The notes under the pieces were generated by a model. It searched no databases. It was not told where the DNA came from and saw nothing but the letters and a program-made list of their open reading frames with translations. A stretch of 7,724 nt of DNA, taken from positions 1 through 7,724 of the forward strand of contig JACORX010000371.1 in the NCBI GenBank assembly GCA_016179165.1, in the 5' to 3' direction. This document shows, in pieces, positions 1 through 6,795 of the stretch (positions are counted from its first letter, which is position 1; each line of letters opens with the position of its first letter). The stretch comes from Candidatus Rokuibacteriota bacterium. Its GTDB lineage: Bacteria; Methylomirabilota; Methylomirabilia; Rokubacteriales; CSP1-6. The position numbers were made by a program, and so were the translations under genes.

Positions 1-2646
1 CTCGTAGAGGATGCCCAGGATGAGATAAATCACGAGGACCGCAGCCAGGAGGAGGAGCCCCAGCCCCTTCACGGAGGCCTGGAAGGCCTGCGCCGTGCCC
101 TGGAAGGTCGTCGTCAGCGTCGCCGGCAGTCGCAGCTCGCGCTCGAGCCCGCGGATCTCAGCGACGGCGTCGCCCAGCGGCACGCCGGGCTTGAGGTTGA
201 AGGAGATCGTCACGGCTGGCAGCTGGCCGAGGTGATTGACCGTGAGAGGCCCCACCGAGCGCGTGAGCTTGGCGACGGCGCCGAGCGGCACGAGCTTGCC
301 CGAGGTCGACCGGATGTAGAGCATGCCGAGCGCGTCGGGATCGCCCTTGAACCGGGGCAGGAGCTCCATCATCACCCAGTACTGGTTGGTCGGCGTGTAG
401 ATCGTGGAGACCTGGGGCGCGCCGTAGGCGTTGTTGAGCGCGGCCTCGATCTGCGAGGCGGTGACGCCCATCGCCGAGGCGCGGTCGCGGTCGATCTCGA
501 CCAGCACCTGCGGGCTCGTCACCTGCAGGTCCGAGTTGACGTCGAGGAAGCCCGGCAACCCGCGGACCTTGTCGAGGAGCACCGGCGCCCACTTGTAGAG
601 GTCGGCCGCGTCTGCGTCCTGGAGCGTGTACTGGTAGGCGGCCTTGCTCAGGCTGCCGCCGATCCGTATCGTCGGCAGCTTCTGCGGGTACACGGTGAAG
701 CCGGGGATGCCGGTGAGCTTGGCGCGCAGCTCCTGGATGATCTCGTCCACTGGGGGTCGCTCCGCGCGCGGCTTGAGGCGGATGAAGAACCGCCCCGTGT
801 TCGGCACGACGCTCGTGTTGCTGGCCCCGATCGAGGACATGAAGGAGACGACGTACGGCTGCTTCAGCACGATGGCGGCGGCTTCCCGCTGGTGCGCCAT
901 CATGCTGTCGAAGGAGATATCCTGCGCGCCTTCCGTGAAGGCGAAGATCTGCCCCGTGTCCTCGTCGGGGATGAAGCCCTTCGGGACGCCGTTGAAAGAC
1001 GTCCCCGGGACGCCGACGAAGAGCAGCGCCGTCCCCACGATCGTCACCACGAAGACGCCGACCGTCGCCTGCGGGTGGCGGAGCACCGCCTCGAGCGTCC
1101 GCCGGTAGGCGGCGAGCATGCCGTCGAAGACCCGCTCCGAGGCGCGGTAGATCCTTCCGTGCGAGGCGGACGGCGGCTTGAGAAAGCGGCTGCAGAGCAG
1201 CGGTGTCAGCGTGAGCGAGACGACGCCCGAGACCAGGACGGCGATGACGATGACGGAGGCGAACTCGTGGAGCAGGCGGCCCACCACGCCGCCCATGAAG
1301 AGCACCGGGATGAACACCGCCGCCAGCGAGAGCGTCATCGAGACGATGGTGAAGCTGATCTCGCGCGAGCCCAGGAGCGCCGCCTCCATGCGCCCCATGC
1401 CGTGCTCCATGTTCCGGACGATGTTCTCGAGGACGACGATGGCGTCGTCCACGACGAAGCCCACGGCGAGCGTCAACGCCATGAGCGAAAGGTTGTCGAT
1501 CGTGTAGCCGAGCGCGTACATGCCGGCGAAGGTCCCGACGATGGACATCGGCAGCGCGAGGCTCGGAATGATGGTGGCCGAAACATTTCGCAAAAAGAGA
1601 AAGATCACCAACACGACGAGGATGACCGCCACCAGCAGCGTGAACCGGACCTCGCCGACCGAGCCGCGGATGGACACCGAGCGGTCGTAGAGGATGTTGA
1701 GGTTGATCGAGGCCGGCAGCTGGGCCTGGAAGCTCGGCAGGATCTTCTTGATCGAGTCCACCACCTCGATGGTGTTGGTGCCGGGCTGGCGCTGGATGGC
1801 CAGGATCACCGAGCGCTCGTCGTTGTACCAGGAGGCGACCTTGTCGGTCTGGACGCTGTCGAGCACGGCGCCGAGCTGCTCCAGCCTGATCGGCGAGCCG
1901 TTCCGGTATGCGACGATGAGCGGCCGGTAGGCGGCCGCGTTCGTCAGCTGGCCCGTCGCCTGGACGTTGAAGGACTGGTACTGGCCGTAGATCGCCCCGG
2001 TGGGCAGGTTGACGTTCGACTGGGCGATCGCGTGCTGGACCTCGTCGATGCCGACGCCGAGGGTCGCCATGGCGCGCGGGTCGAGCTGGACGCGCACCGC
2101 GTACTTCTGCGAGCCGAAGACCTGCACCTGGGCGACGCCGCTGATGGTCGAGATCCGCTGCGCCAGCATGGTCTGGGCGTACTCGTCCACGGTGTACAGC
2201 GGGAGCGTCGGCGAGCTGAGCGAGAGGTACAGGACCGGCTGGTCGGCCGGGTTGACCGTCTTGTAGGACGGCGGCGTGGGCATGCCGGGCGGCAGGAGAG
2301 GCGCCGCGGCCGCGATGGCCGCCTGGATGTCCTGGGCCGCCGCGTCGATGTTCCGCTCGAGCGTGAACACGACCGTGATCTGGGTGAGGCCGAGGGCGCT
2401 GGTGGACGTCATCGAATCGATGCCCGCGATCGTCGAGAACTGCCGCTCGAGCGGCGTCGCGACGGCGGAGGCCATGGTGTCTGGACTGGCGCCGGGCAGG
2501 CTCGCGGCGACCTGGATGGTCGGGAAGTCCACGTTGGGCAGGTCGCTCACCGGTAGCTGCCGGTACGCCATGGCACCGAAGATCAGGAGGCCCGCCATGA
2601 GGAGCGTCGTCATGACCGGCCGGCGGATGAAGAGACCGGTGTTCAT
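1..2646 (-). CDS. RND multidrug efflux permease, MdtB/MdtC/MuxB-like (HAE1 family), C-terminus cut by window edge
   Basis: This is the inner-membrane, proton-driven pump subunit of a tripartite efflux system. The 882 visible codons are open and in frame to the edge. Seen: a start MNTGLFIRRPVMTTLL followed by TM1; a first periplasmic porter loop containing LPVSDLPNVDFPTIQV, PGASPDTM and ATPLERQF; TM2-TM6 from about residue 331; the proton-relay pair Asp400-Asp401 in GFVVDDAIVVLENI (equivalent to AcrB D407/D408); TM7 near residue 530; a second periplasmic loop with GFIPDEDTGQIFAF; and the start of TM8 at about 864-882. Family members have about 1030-1050 residues, so roughly 150-170 are missing, including the TM10 lysine of the relay. 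The N-terminal wording is closer to MdtB/MdtC/MuxB than to AcrB. Its ATG overlaps the adaptor stop codon as ATGA, implying translational coupling. Substrates cannot be read from the sequence. Confidence 0.96.
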   Translation of the reverse strand, partial: MNTGLFIRRPVMTTLLMAGLLIFGAMAYRQLPVSDLPNVDFPTIQVAASLPGASPDTMASAVATPLERQFSTIAGIDSMTSTSALGLTQITVVFTLERNIDAAAQDIQAAIAAAAPLLPPGMPTPPSYKTVNPADQPVLYLSLSSPTLPLYTVDEYAQTMLAQRISTISGVAQVQVFGSQKYAVRVQLDPRAMATLGVGIDEVQHAIAQSNVNLPTGAIYGQYQSFNVQATGQLTNAAAYRPLIVAYRNGSPIRLEQLGAVLDSVQTDKVASWYNDERSVILAIQRQPGTNTIEVVDSIKKILPSFQAQLPASINLNILYDRSVSIRGSVGEVRFTLLVAVILVVLVIFLFLRNVSATIIPSLALPMSIVGTFAGMYALGYTIDNLSLMALTLAVGFVVDDAIVVLENIVRNMEHGMGRMEAALLGSREISFTIVSMTLSLAAVFIPVLFMGGVVGRLLHEFASVIVIAVLVSGVVSLTLTPLLCSRFLKPPSASHGRIYRASERVFDGMLAAYRRTLEAVLRHPQATVGVFVVTIVGTALLFVGVPGTSFNGVPKGFIPDEDTGQIFAFTEGAQDISFDSMMAHQREAAAIVLKQPYVVSFMSSIGASNTSVVPNTGRFFIRLKPRAERPPVDEIIQELRAKLTGIPGFTVYPQKLPTIRIGGSLSKAAYQYTLQDADAADLYKWAPVLLDKVRGLPGFLDVNSDLQVTSPQVLVEIDRDRASAMGVTASQIEAALNNAYGAPQVSTIYTPTNQYWVMMELLPRFKGDPDALGMLYIRSTSGKLVPLGAVAKLTRSVGPLTVNHLGQLPAVTISFNLKPGVPLGDAVAEIRGLERELRLPATLTTTFQGTAQAFQASVKGLGLLLLAAVLVIYLILGILYE

Positions 2647-3884
2647 TTTTGCACCGGCGCGGGGCTGGTGGGGGCGGGAGCCGGGCCGGAGGCCTTCACG
2701 TCCACGCGCGCGCCGGGGACCAGGCGCATCTGGCCGTCCGTCACCACGCGCTCGCCGGCCTGGACCCCCTGACGCACGACGGTGAGCGGCCCGCTCGCGA
2801 AGGCGACCACGACCGGGCGCGACTCGACCGTGGAGTCGGGCTTGACCACGAAGACGTACTGCCCCTGCTGGCCGGCCTGGATCGCCTGCGAGGGCACCAC
2901 CAGGGCGTTGGGCTCGGTGCGGACCGTCAGCGTGACGACCGCGAACTGCCCGGGCCAGAGCGCGTTGTCCGCGTTCTCGAACGTCGCCTTGAGCTGGATC
3001 GTGCCGGTCGTCGCGTCCACGGTGTTGTTGACGAAGCTGAGCGTGCCGCGCGCTCTCAGGCTCTGCCCCTGCGGCGTCGCCTCGACAGTCAGCGACCCCT
3101 TGGCCCGCTCGGTCTTGACCTGGTCGAGGAAGCGCTCGGGCACGGCGAAGACGACGTTGATCGGGTGCACGCGGTTGATCACGACCAGGGGGTTGCCGAT
3201 GTCGTTGGCCTTGACGATGTTGCCCTGGTGGATGAGGAGGTTGCCGGTCCGCCCATCGATCGGCGCGCGGATGGCGGTGTAGTTCAGCTGGACCTTCGCG
3301 TTCTCCACGGCCGCCGCGTCCGCCTGCACGAGCGCTCTCTGGTTCGCCACCATGGCGCGGGCGGCGTCCACGGTCGCCAGCGCCGACTTGAGGGCCGTGT
3401 GGATCTGGTCGTACTGCTCGCGCGCGATCAGGCCGCCCTGCACGAGCTTCTTGTACCGCTCTTCCTCAACGCGCGCATTGTCGGCGTGCGCCTGGTCGCG
3501 CGCGAGGATGGCCTCGGCCTGCGCGATGGCCGCCTGGTGCTGGGCCATGGTCGCCTGCGCCTGCTGAAGCGCCGCCTCGAAGGGCCGCGGGTCTATCGTG
3601 AAGAGGAGCGCGCCCGCGCTGACGTCCTGCCCTTCCTTGAAGTGGACCTGGAAGATCTGCCCGCTGAGAAGCGCGTACACGGATACAGTCGAGGACGCCT
3701 GGACGTTGCCGATGCCCTGGATGAGCACGGGCACGTCGCGGGCCTCGACGGTGGCCGCGGTGACGGGCACGGCGGGCGGGCGTGGCCCGGCCTTGGCCTT
3801 GGCGTCGCCGTCGCTCCTGGAGCAGGCCGCGAGGGCAAGGACGGCGACGAAGAGCGCGAGCGCCGCGGCGCGCCGGGGCATCAT
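2643..3884 (-). CDS. RND efflux periplasmic adaptor (membrane fusion protein), lipoprotein, MdtA-like
   Basis: This 413-residue protein is the adaptor that links the inner-membrane pump to an outer-membrane channel. The start MMPRRAAALAL opens a lipoprotein signal peptide with lipobox LAAC, the lipidated residue being Cys21; Ser22 at +2 would not retain the protein in the inner membrane under the E. coli Lol rule. A first lipoyl half follows at about 60-100 (SGQIFQVHFKEGQDV, then LLFTIDPRPFEAAL), a long Ala/Gln-rich coiled-coil hairpin at about 100-195, the second lipoyl half (NYTAIRAPIDGRTG), then beta-barrel and membrane-proximal domains (VPSQAIQ, VVTDGQMRLVPGARV). The hairpin tip reads RYKKLVQGGLIAREQYD; the Ser usual in the AcrA-type R..L..S channel-contact motif is Ala here. 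The C-terminus is Pro/Ala-rich. The ATG overlaps the tetR stop (ATGA) and its own TGA overlaps the permease start. The second ATG, at 3881-3879, is an alternative start. Confidence 0.95.
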   Translation of the reverse strand: MMPRRAAALALFVAVLALAACSRSDGDAKAKAGPRPPAVPVTAATVEARDVPVLIQGIGNVQASSTVSVYALLSGQIFQVHFKEGQDVSAGALLFTIDPRPFEAALQQAQATMAQHQAAIAQAEAILARDQAHADNARVEEERYKKLVQGGLIAREQYDQIHTALKSALATVDAARAMVANQRALVQADAAAVENAKVQLNYTAIRAPIDGRTGNLLIHQGNIVKANDIGNPLVVINRVHPINVVFAVPERFLDQVKTERAKGSLTVEATPQGQSLRARGTLSFVNNTVDATTGTIQLKATFENADNALWPGQFAVVTLTVRTEPNALVVPSQAIQAGQQGQYVFVVKPDSTVESRPVVVAFASGPLTVVRQGVQAGERVVTDGQMRLVPGARVDVKASGPAPAPTSPAPVQK

Positions 3885-4534
3885 CGCCGGGCCTCCGCGG
3901 GCTGGCGCTGCCGCGTGGGTCTCAACCCATCGGCCAGCCGCCGGAGGAAGGTGGCGTGCCGCGTCACGAAGGCGCCATCCGTCGGCCTGAGCCCGGTCAG
4001 CAGGAGGGTGAACTGCGGGAAGGCCGCCGGGAACGTCGTCAGCGCGACCATCGCGAGCAGGAGATGCCCCGGATCGACGTCCGCGCGGAGCAGCCCGCGC
4101 ACCTGCCGATGGCGCACCTGGCCCACACCCTTCTGGAAGGCCGCGCGACGCTCGGCATCCCCACTCACCGCGCCGTCGGCCGAGCCGAGCGCCTCCCACT
4201 CCATGAGCCGCACCCAGTCGCGGTCCCGGCAGGCGGCGTCGAACCAGAACGCCAGGCTCTCCGCGGCGTCGTCCGGGGCCGTCACGGCCCACGCGGACCG
4301 CTCGCGGACCTTGCGGGCGAGGATCTCGCGGAAGAGATGCGCCTTGTTCCCGAAGTAGTGGTAGAGCATCCGCTTGTTGATGCGCGCCCGCCGGGCGATG
4401 CGGTCCACGCGCGCGCCCGCGAAACCCTTGTCGGAGAATTCCTTGAGCGCAGAGGCGAGAATGCGCTCCCGGGTACGCTCCGGGTGGCGCCCGACGGGGT
4501 GCTGGCGGGGTCGCAGGACTGACAGGGTCGGCAT
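3881..4534 (-). CDS. TetR/AcrR-family transcriptional regulator, first gene of the efflux operon
   Basis: This 217-residue protein is a one-component repressor with an N-terminal DNA-binding domain and a C-terminal ligand/dimer domain. Seen: HPERTRERILASALKEFSDKGF (residues 17-38) then the helix-turn-helix through about residue 62, ending in the family hallmark LYHYFGNKAHLF. The C-terminal half is helical but not assignable to a ligand class; it contains MALTTFPAAFPQFTLLLTG. The ATG is the only plausible start I find ahead of the DNA-binding domain. No Shine-Dalgarno sequence precedes it; an AT-rich stretch abuts it. The stop overlaps the adaptor start as ATGA, so regulator, adaptor and permease should be made from one message. 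In many efflux loci the regulator is divergent, so this co-directional arrangement implies negative autoregulation of the whole operon (inference). Confidence 0.93.
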   Translation of the reverse strand: MPTLSVLRPRQHPVGRHPERTRERILASALKEFSDKGFAGARVDRIARRARINKRMLYHYFGNKAHLFREILARKVRERSAWAVTAPDDAAESLAFWFDAACRDRDWVRLMEWEALGSADGAVSGDAERRAAFQKGVGQVRHRQVRGLLRADVDPGHLLLAMVALTTFPAAFPQFTLLLTGLRPTDGAFVTRHATFLRRLADGLRPTRQRQPAEARR

Positions 4535-4535
4535 G

Positions 4536-4559
4536 GATAAGTAACCAACCAGATAGTAA
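4536..4559. promoter_or_regulatory. Candidate TetR operator overlapping the -10 and start region
   Basis: This AT-rich patch contains two near-identical direct elements on the plus strand, GATAAGTAA (4536-4544) and GATAGTAA (4552-4559), whose starts are 16 bases apart. Between and across them is an imperfect dyad, ACCAACCAGATAGT (4544-4557), in which 4 of 7 pairs match. Its position over the proposed -10 and the transcription start, directly before tetR, is where an autorepressing TetR protein would bind. The dyad is weak, so the call rests mostly on position and composition. Confidence 0.35.
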
Positions 4560-4581
4560 TCTGGAGGGCACGCCGGCGCAA
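4553..4581 (-). promoter_or_regulatory. Candidate sigma-70-type promoter of the tetR-adaptor-permease operon
   Basis: Reading the minus strand, TTGCGC (4581-4576) is followed after 17 bases by TACTAT (4558-4553). These match the consensus hexamers at 3 and 4 of 6 positions. Predicted transcription would begin near 4546, about 12 bases before the tetR ATG, leaving no room for a normal ribosome-binding site. The -10 lies in an AT-rich patch that stands out in a GC-rich region. The rest of the gap (4582-4648) holds only a weak 4-bp hairpin (GTTG-GCGG-CAAC) and no convincing terminator for ogt, so readthrough from ogt is possible. Confidence 0.4.
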
Positions 4582-4648
4582 GGCGTTGGCGGCAACCCCT
4601 ACTCTTTGGCTCCGGGCTCGTTGTTTCGGCCCCAGCGGGCGCGCCAAG

Positions 4649-5194
4649 TCAGAGGAGCGCGCCCTCGTGGCGCAGGAGCCACTGTTTGCGCGGAAGGCCG
4701 CCCGCGTAGCCCGTGAGGGACGCGTTGCTCCCGATCACGCGGTGACACGGGATGACGATGGCCACGGGGTTGAGAGAGTTGGCGAGCCCGACCGCGCGCG
4801 AGGCCATGGGCCGACCGATCCGGGCGGCGAGCTGACCGTAGGTGCGCGTGGTGCCAACTGGAATCTTCCTGAGCGCCGACCAGACCCCCTGCTGGAACTC
4901 CGTGCCGCCCGGGTCGACCGCGATACCGTCGAGCGAGTGGAGGTCGCCGGCGAGGTAGGCGCGGACTTTCTCGCTCACGCCGAGCGGATTCGCTTCGTGT
5001 CGGAGCACGACATCCTCGAAACGACGCGTGAGGAGCTCCTTCATGCGCTCCTCGCACCCACCGAAGTCGAGCGCGCAGAGCGCCCGAGCGTCTGTGACGA
5101 TCACGATGGGGCCGAGCTCGGAGTCGATCGTGTCGGTCCTGAGCTCGCTGGCCGTCGAGGGTTCGCCCCCGGTCATCGGCAGCGGAATGCCCAT
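4649..5194 (-). CDS. ogt: Methylated-DNA--[protein]-cysteine S-methyltransferase (O6-alkylguanine-DNA alkyltransferase)
   Basis: This 181-residue suicide repair enzyme takes the alkyl group from O6-alkylguanine (and O4-alkylthymine) in DNA onto its own cysteine. The active-site motif IPCHRV places the acceptor at Cys150. Residues important in human AGT are all present at a constant offset of five: Tyr119, the arginine finger Arg133 in RAVGLAN, Asn142 in NSLNP, Cys150 and Glu177. The C-terminal signature TGYAGGLPRKQWLLRHE is intact, and the N-terminal domain (about 20-90) has normal length. There is no Ada-type AraC or metal-binding domain, so this is the Ogt form and need not be alkylation-induced. 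A strong ribosome-binding site fixes the start. The first 22 bases overlap the tail of the dehalogenase remnant. The gene lies downstream of the amidase on the same strand and may share its transcript. Confidence 0.97.
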   Translation of the reverse strand: MGIPLPMTGGEPSTASELRTDTIDSELGPIVIVTDARALCALDFGGCEERMKELLTRRFEDVVLRHEANPLGVSEKVRAYLAGDLHSLDGIAVDPGGTEFQQGVWSALRKIPVGTTRTYGQLAARIGRPMASRAVGLANSLNPVAIVIPCHRVIGSNASLTGYAGGLPRKQWLLRHEGALL

Positions 5195-5319
5195 GCGCCC
5201 TCCTCCTTAGTCTGAAGTTCCCGCATCTCCCGAGTGATGATGCTCGAGCGCCAGTCCACGACCGTGCCGAACACGTCGAAGCAGAGCGCCTTCACGGAAG
5301 ACGGATCCATGCGCGCCAT
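5173..5319 (-). pseudogene. Remnant of a type II (L-2-) haloacid dehalogenase, N-terminal fragment only
   Basis: This 48-codon frame opens MARMDPSSVKALCFDVFGTV and continues VDWRSSI. That is the N-terminus of HAD-superfamily type II haloacid dehalogenases, including motif I with the nucleophilic Asp (FDVFGT). Homology appears to stop near ITREMREL; the rest (QTKEEGAWAFRCR) is simply the ogt ribosome-binding site and start read in another frame, ending in TGA. The family runs about 220-240 residues. The downstream space is fully occupied by ogt, so the other HAD motifs and the cap domain are gone. The ATG overlaps the amidase stop by one base (TGATG), the spacing of an intact coupled gene, so this is probably a 3'-deleted relic of an amidase-dehalogenase operon. 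The start could also be the second Met, at 5310. A contig mis-join is the main alternative. Confidence 0.8.
5202..5208 (-). promoter_or_regulatory. Strong ribosome-binding site of ogt
   Basis: The minus strand reads AAGGAGG, within AAGGAGGAGG, ahead of the ATG at 5194 with spacing suited to initiation. It sits inside the reading frame of the dehalogenase remnant and decides the ogt start. Confidence 0.85.
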
Positions 5320-6728
5320 CAGTCGAGCGCGGGGCGCTTCTGCTGCCACGGCCGCGCACCCTCGAAAGCGGCGGCGGTCTGGAGCACGGTGAGATCGGCG
5401 CAGCGGCGGCCGACGACCTGGAGGCCGACGGGCAGCCCCGCCTTGGTGAAGCCCGCCGGAAGCGAGCAGGCGGGCTGGCCGGTGAAGTTGAAGGGATACG
5501 AGAAGGACGCCCAGCCGATCCAGTCCCACGCGTGCTGGGGCCAGTGCTCGGGGTTGAGGCGGCCCAGCGGAAAGGCCGCGACCGAGACGGACGGCGTCAG
5601 CAGGAGGTCGTACTTCTCGAACAGAGGCCGGACGGAATCCCAGTGCGCCATCTTCCTGCCGCGCATGTCGATGTAGTCGGCGAGGCTCACGCGAAGTCCA
5701 TCCTCGATGCACGCGACGAATCCCGGGTCCATCTTGTCGCGCCACTTGGGCAGGTACTGGGACCACGAGCCGGCGTAGTGCGCGGGCCACATCATGCGGA
5801 TCATGTCGTGGGTCTCGGCAAAGTGGGTCTTGACCTCCTCGACCTTCGCGCCCAGGTCCTTGAAAGCCCCGACCGCGCGCTTCACGATCCCGGCCACCTC
5901 GGGATCCACGGGCAGCCCGCCCATGTCGGGGCTCCACGCGACGCGCAGACCCCTCACGCCGCGGCTGAGCTTGCCCACGTAGTCGGCCGGCGCGGCGTCG
6001 AGGGAAGTCCGGTCCCAGTCGTCGGGGCCCGCCATCACGCTGAGCATCAGCGCGGCGTCCCCCACGGTGCGCGTCATGGGCCCGTTGTGAGTCGTGTAGT
6101 CGTTGTTCGACACGGGCCACTGCGGCACGCGCCCGTACGAGGGCTTGTGGCCGAAGATGCCGCAGAAGGCCGAGGGCACGCGGATGGAGCCCGCGCCGTC
6201 CGAGCCGTGGTGGAGCGGTCCCAAGCCCGCCGCGGCCGCCGCGCCCGCGCCTGCTGAGGAACCGCCGGTGTTCATCCGCAAGTCCCAGGGGTTGTGAGTG
6301 TCGCCGGTGAGCGGGCAGCCGCTGAGCGCCTTCCAGCCGAACTCCGGCGTGGTCGTCTTGCCGATGAAGATCCCGCCCGCGTCCTTGAGGCGCCGCACGA
6401 AGGGCGCGTCCTGGTCGGGCACGCGATCGGCGAAGATGTGGGAGCCGCTCATCGTGCGCACGCCCTTGGTGAACGCCAGGTCCTTGATCGAGAACGGGAT
6501 GCCGTGGATCGCCCCGAGCTTCTTCCGCTTCATCACGGCCTGCTCGGCCTCGCGCGCGGCCTTCATGGCATGATCCGCGGCGACGAGGCAGAACGCGTTG
6601 AGCTTGGGGTTCAGCGTCTCGATGCGCGCCAGGACTGCCTTCGTCAGCTCGACGGGCGAGAGCTTCTTCGAGCGGATCAGCGGGAGGAGCTTGGTCGCCG
6701 GCGCGTAGCAGAGATCGGTCGGGCTCAT
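5319..6728 (-). CDS. Amidase-signature (AS) family amidase
   Basis: This 469-residue Ser-cisSer-Lys hydrolase cleaves amide bonds; the substrate is unknown. Seen: the catalytic Lys82 in GIPFSIKDL, the cis-Ser157 in NTGGSSAG and the nucleophile Ser181 in DGAGSIRVP. The spacings (75 and 24 residues) equal those of FAAH (K142/S217/S241). Further AS features include IGKTTTPEFGW, CGIFGHKPS and the C-terminal NFTGQPACSLPAGF then GLPVGLQVVGRR. Positions 159 and 179 are Ala where Gly is commoner in the signature. It is unlikely to be GatA because no gatB or gatC is adjacent. There is no signal peptide, so it should be cytoplasmic. The start is set by GGAGG five bases upstream and by alignment of the N-terminus; the open frame continues upstream to 6941, but that part runs antisense to the globin. 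It is followed by the dehalogenase relic with a TGATG overlap. Confidence 0.95.
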   Translation of the reverse strand: MSPTDLCYAPATKLLPLIRSKKLSPVELTKAVLARIETLNPKLNAFCLVAADHAMKAAREAEQAVMKRKKLGAIHGIPFSIKDLAFTKGVRTMSGSHIFADRVPDQDAPFVRRLKDAGGIFIGKTTTPEFGWKALSGCPLTGDTHNPWDLRMNTGGSSAGAGAAAAAGLGPLHHGSDGAGSIRVPSAFCGIFGHKPSYGRVPQWPVSNNDYTTHNGPMTRTVGDAALMLSVMAGPDDWDRTSLDAAPADYVGKLSRGVRGLRVAWSPDMGGLPVDPEVAGIVKRAVGAFKDLGAKVEEVKTHFAETHDMIRMMWPAHYAGSWSQYLPKWRDKMDPGFVACIEDGLRVSLADYIDMRGRKMAHWDSVRPLFEKYDLLLTPSVSVAAFPLGRLNPEHWPQHAWDWIGWASFSYPFNFTGQPACSLPAGFTKAGLPVGLQVVGRRCADLTVLQTAAAFEGARPWQQKRPALD

Positions 6729-6733
6729 GCGTG

Positions 6734-6738
6734 CCTCC
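6734..6738 (-). promoter_or_regulatory. Ribosome-binding site of the amidase
   Basis: GGAGG on the minus strand lies five bases before the ATG at 6728. It favours that start over longer in-frame extensions. Confidence 0.7.
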
Positions 6739-6769
6739 GGGCTCGTGGTGACTGAGTGGGGCGCATGGT

Positions 6770-6787
6770 AGCACAACGCGTTATGCT
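6770..6787. promoter_or_regulatory. Inverted repeat in the divergent amidase/globin intergenic region, candidate operator
   Basis: AGCACAACGCGTTATGCT is an 18-bp dyad in which 8 of 9 pairs match; the only mismatch is C6774 against A6783. Its core AACGCGTT is perfectly symmetric. It lies in the 67-base gap between two divergent starts and ends 8 bases before the globin ATG. A weak -10-like TATGCT (6782-6787) overlaps its right arm. A dimeric regulator bound here could control both directions. No local gene is an obvious partner except possibly the TetR protein, whose own upstream site looks different. Confidence 0.5.
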
Positions 6788-6795
6788 CTGAGGCC

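Noticed and set aside
232..2556. A 774-codon open frame on the plus strand.
   Set aside because: It lies antisense to the RND permease. It is an Arg/Asp/His/Gly-rich shadow typical of high-GC DNA, with no recognisable domain.
3782..4522. A 246-codon plus-strand open frame.
   Set aside because: It is antisense to tetR and the adaptor N-terminus. It is an Arg/Gly-rich shadow.
3885..4595. In-frame extension of the adaptor upstream of its lipoprotein start.
   Set aside because: The extension overlaps tetR in another frame, has no domain, and would bury the clear signal peptide and lipobox in mid-protein.
4585..4596. Hairpin GTTG-GCGG-CAAC after ogt as a terminator.
   Set aside because: A 4-bp stem without a following U-tract is too weak.
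5532..6257. A 241-codon plus-strand open frame.
   Set aside because: It is antisense to the amidase, whose catalytic triad and signature are certain. No domain is visible.
6725..6766. Minus-strand mini-ORF of 13 codons whose TGA overlaps the amidase ATG as ATGA, a possible leader peptide.
   Set aside because: It has no ribosome-binding site and no telling codon pattern. Such short frames occur often by chance, although the overlap is neat.
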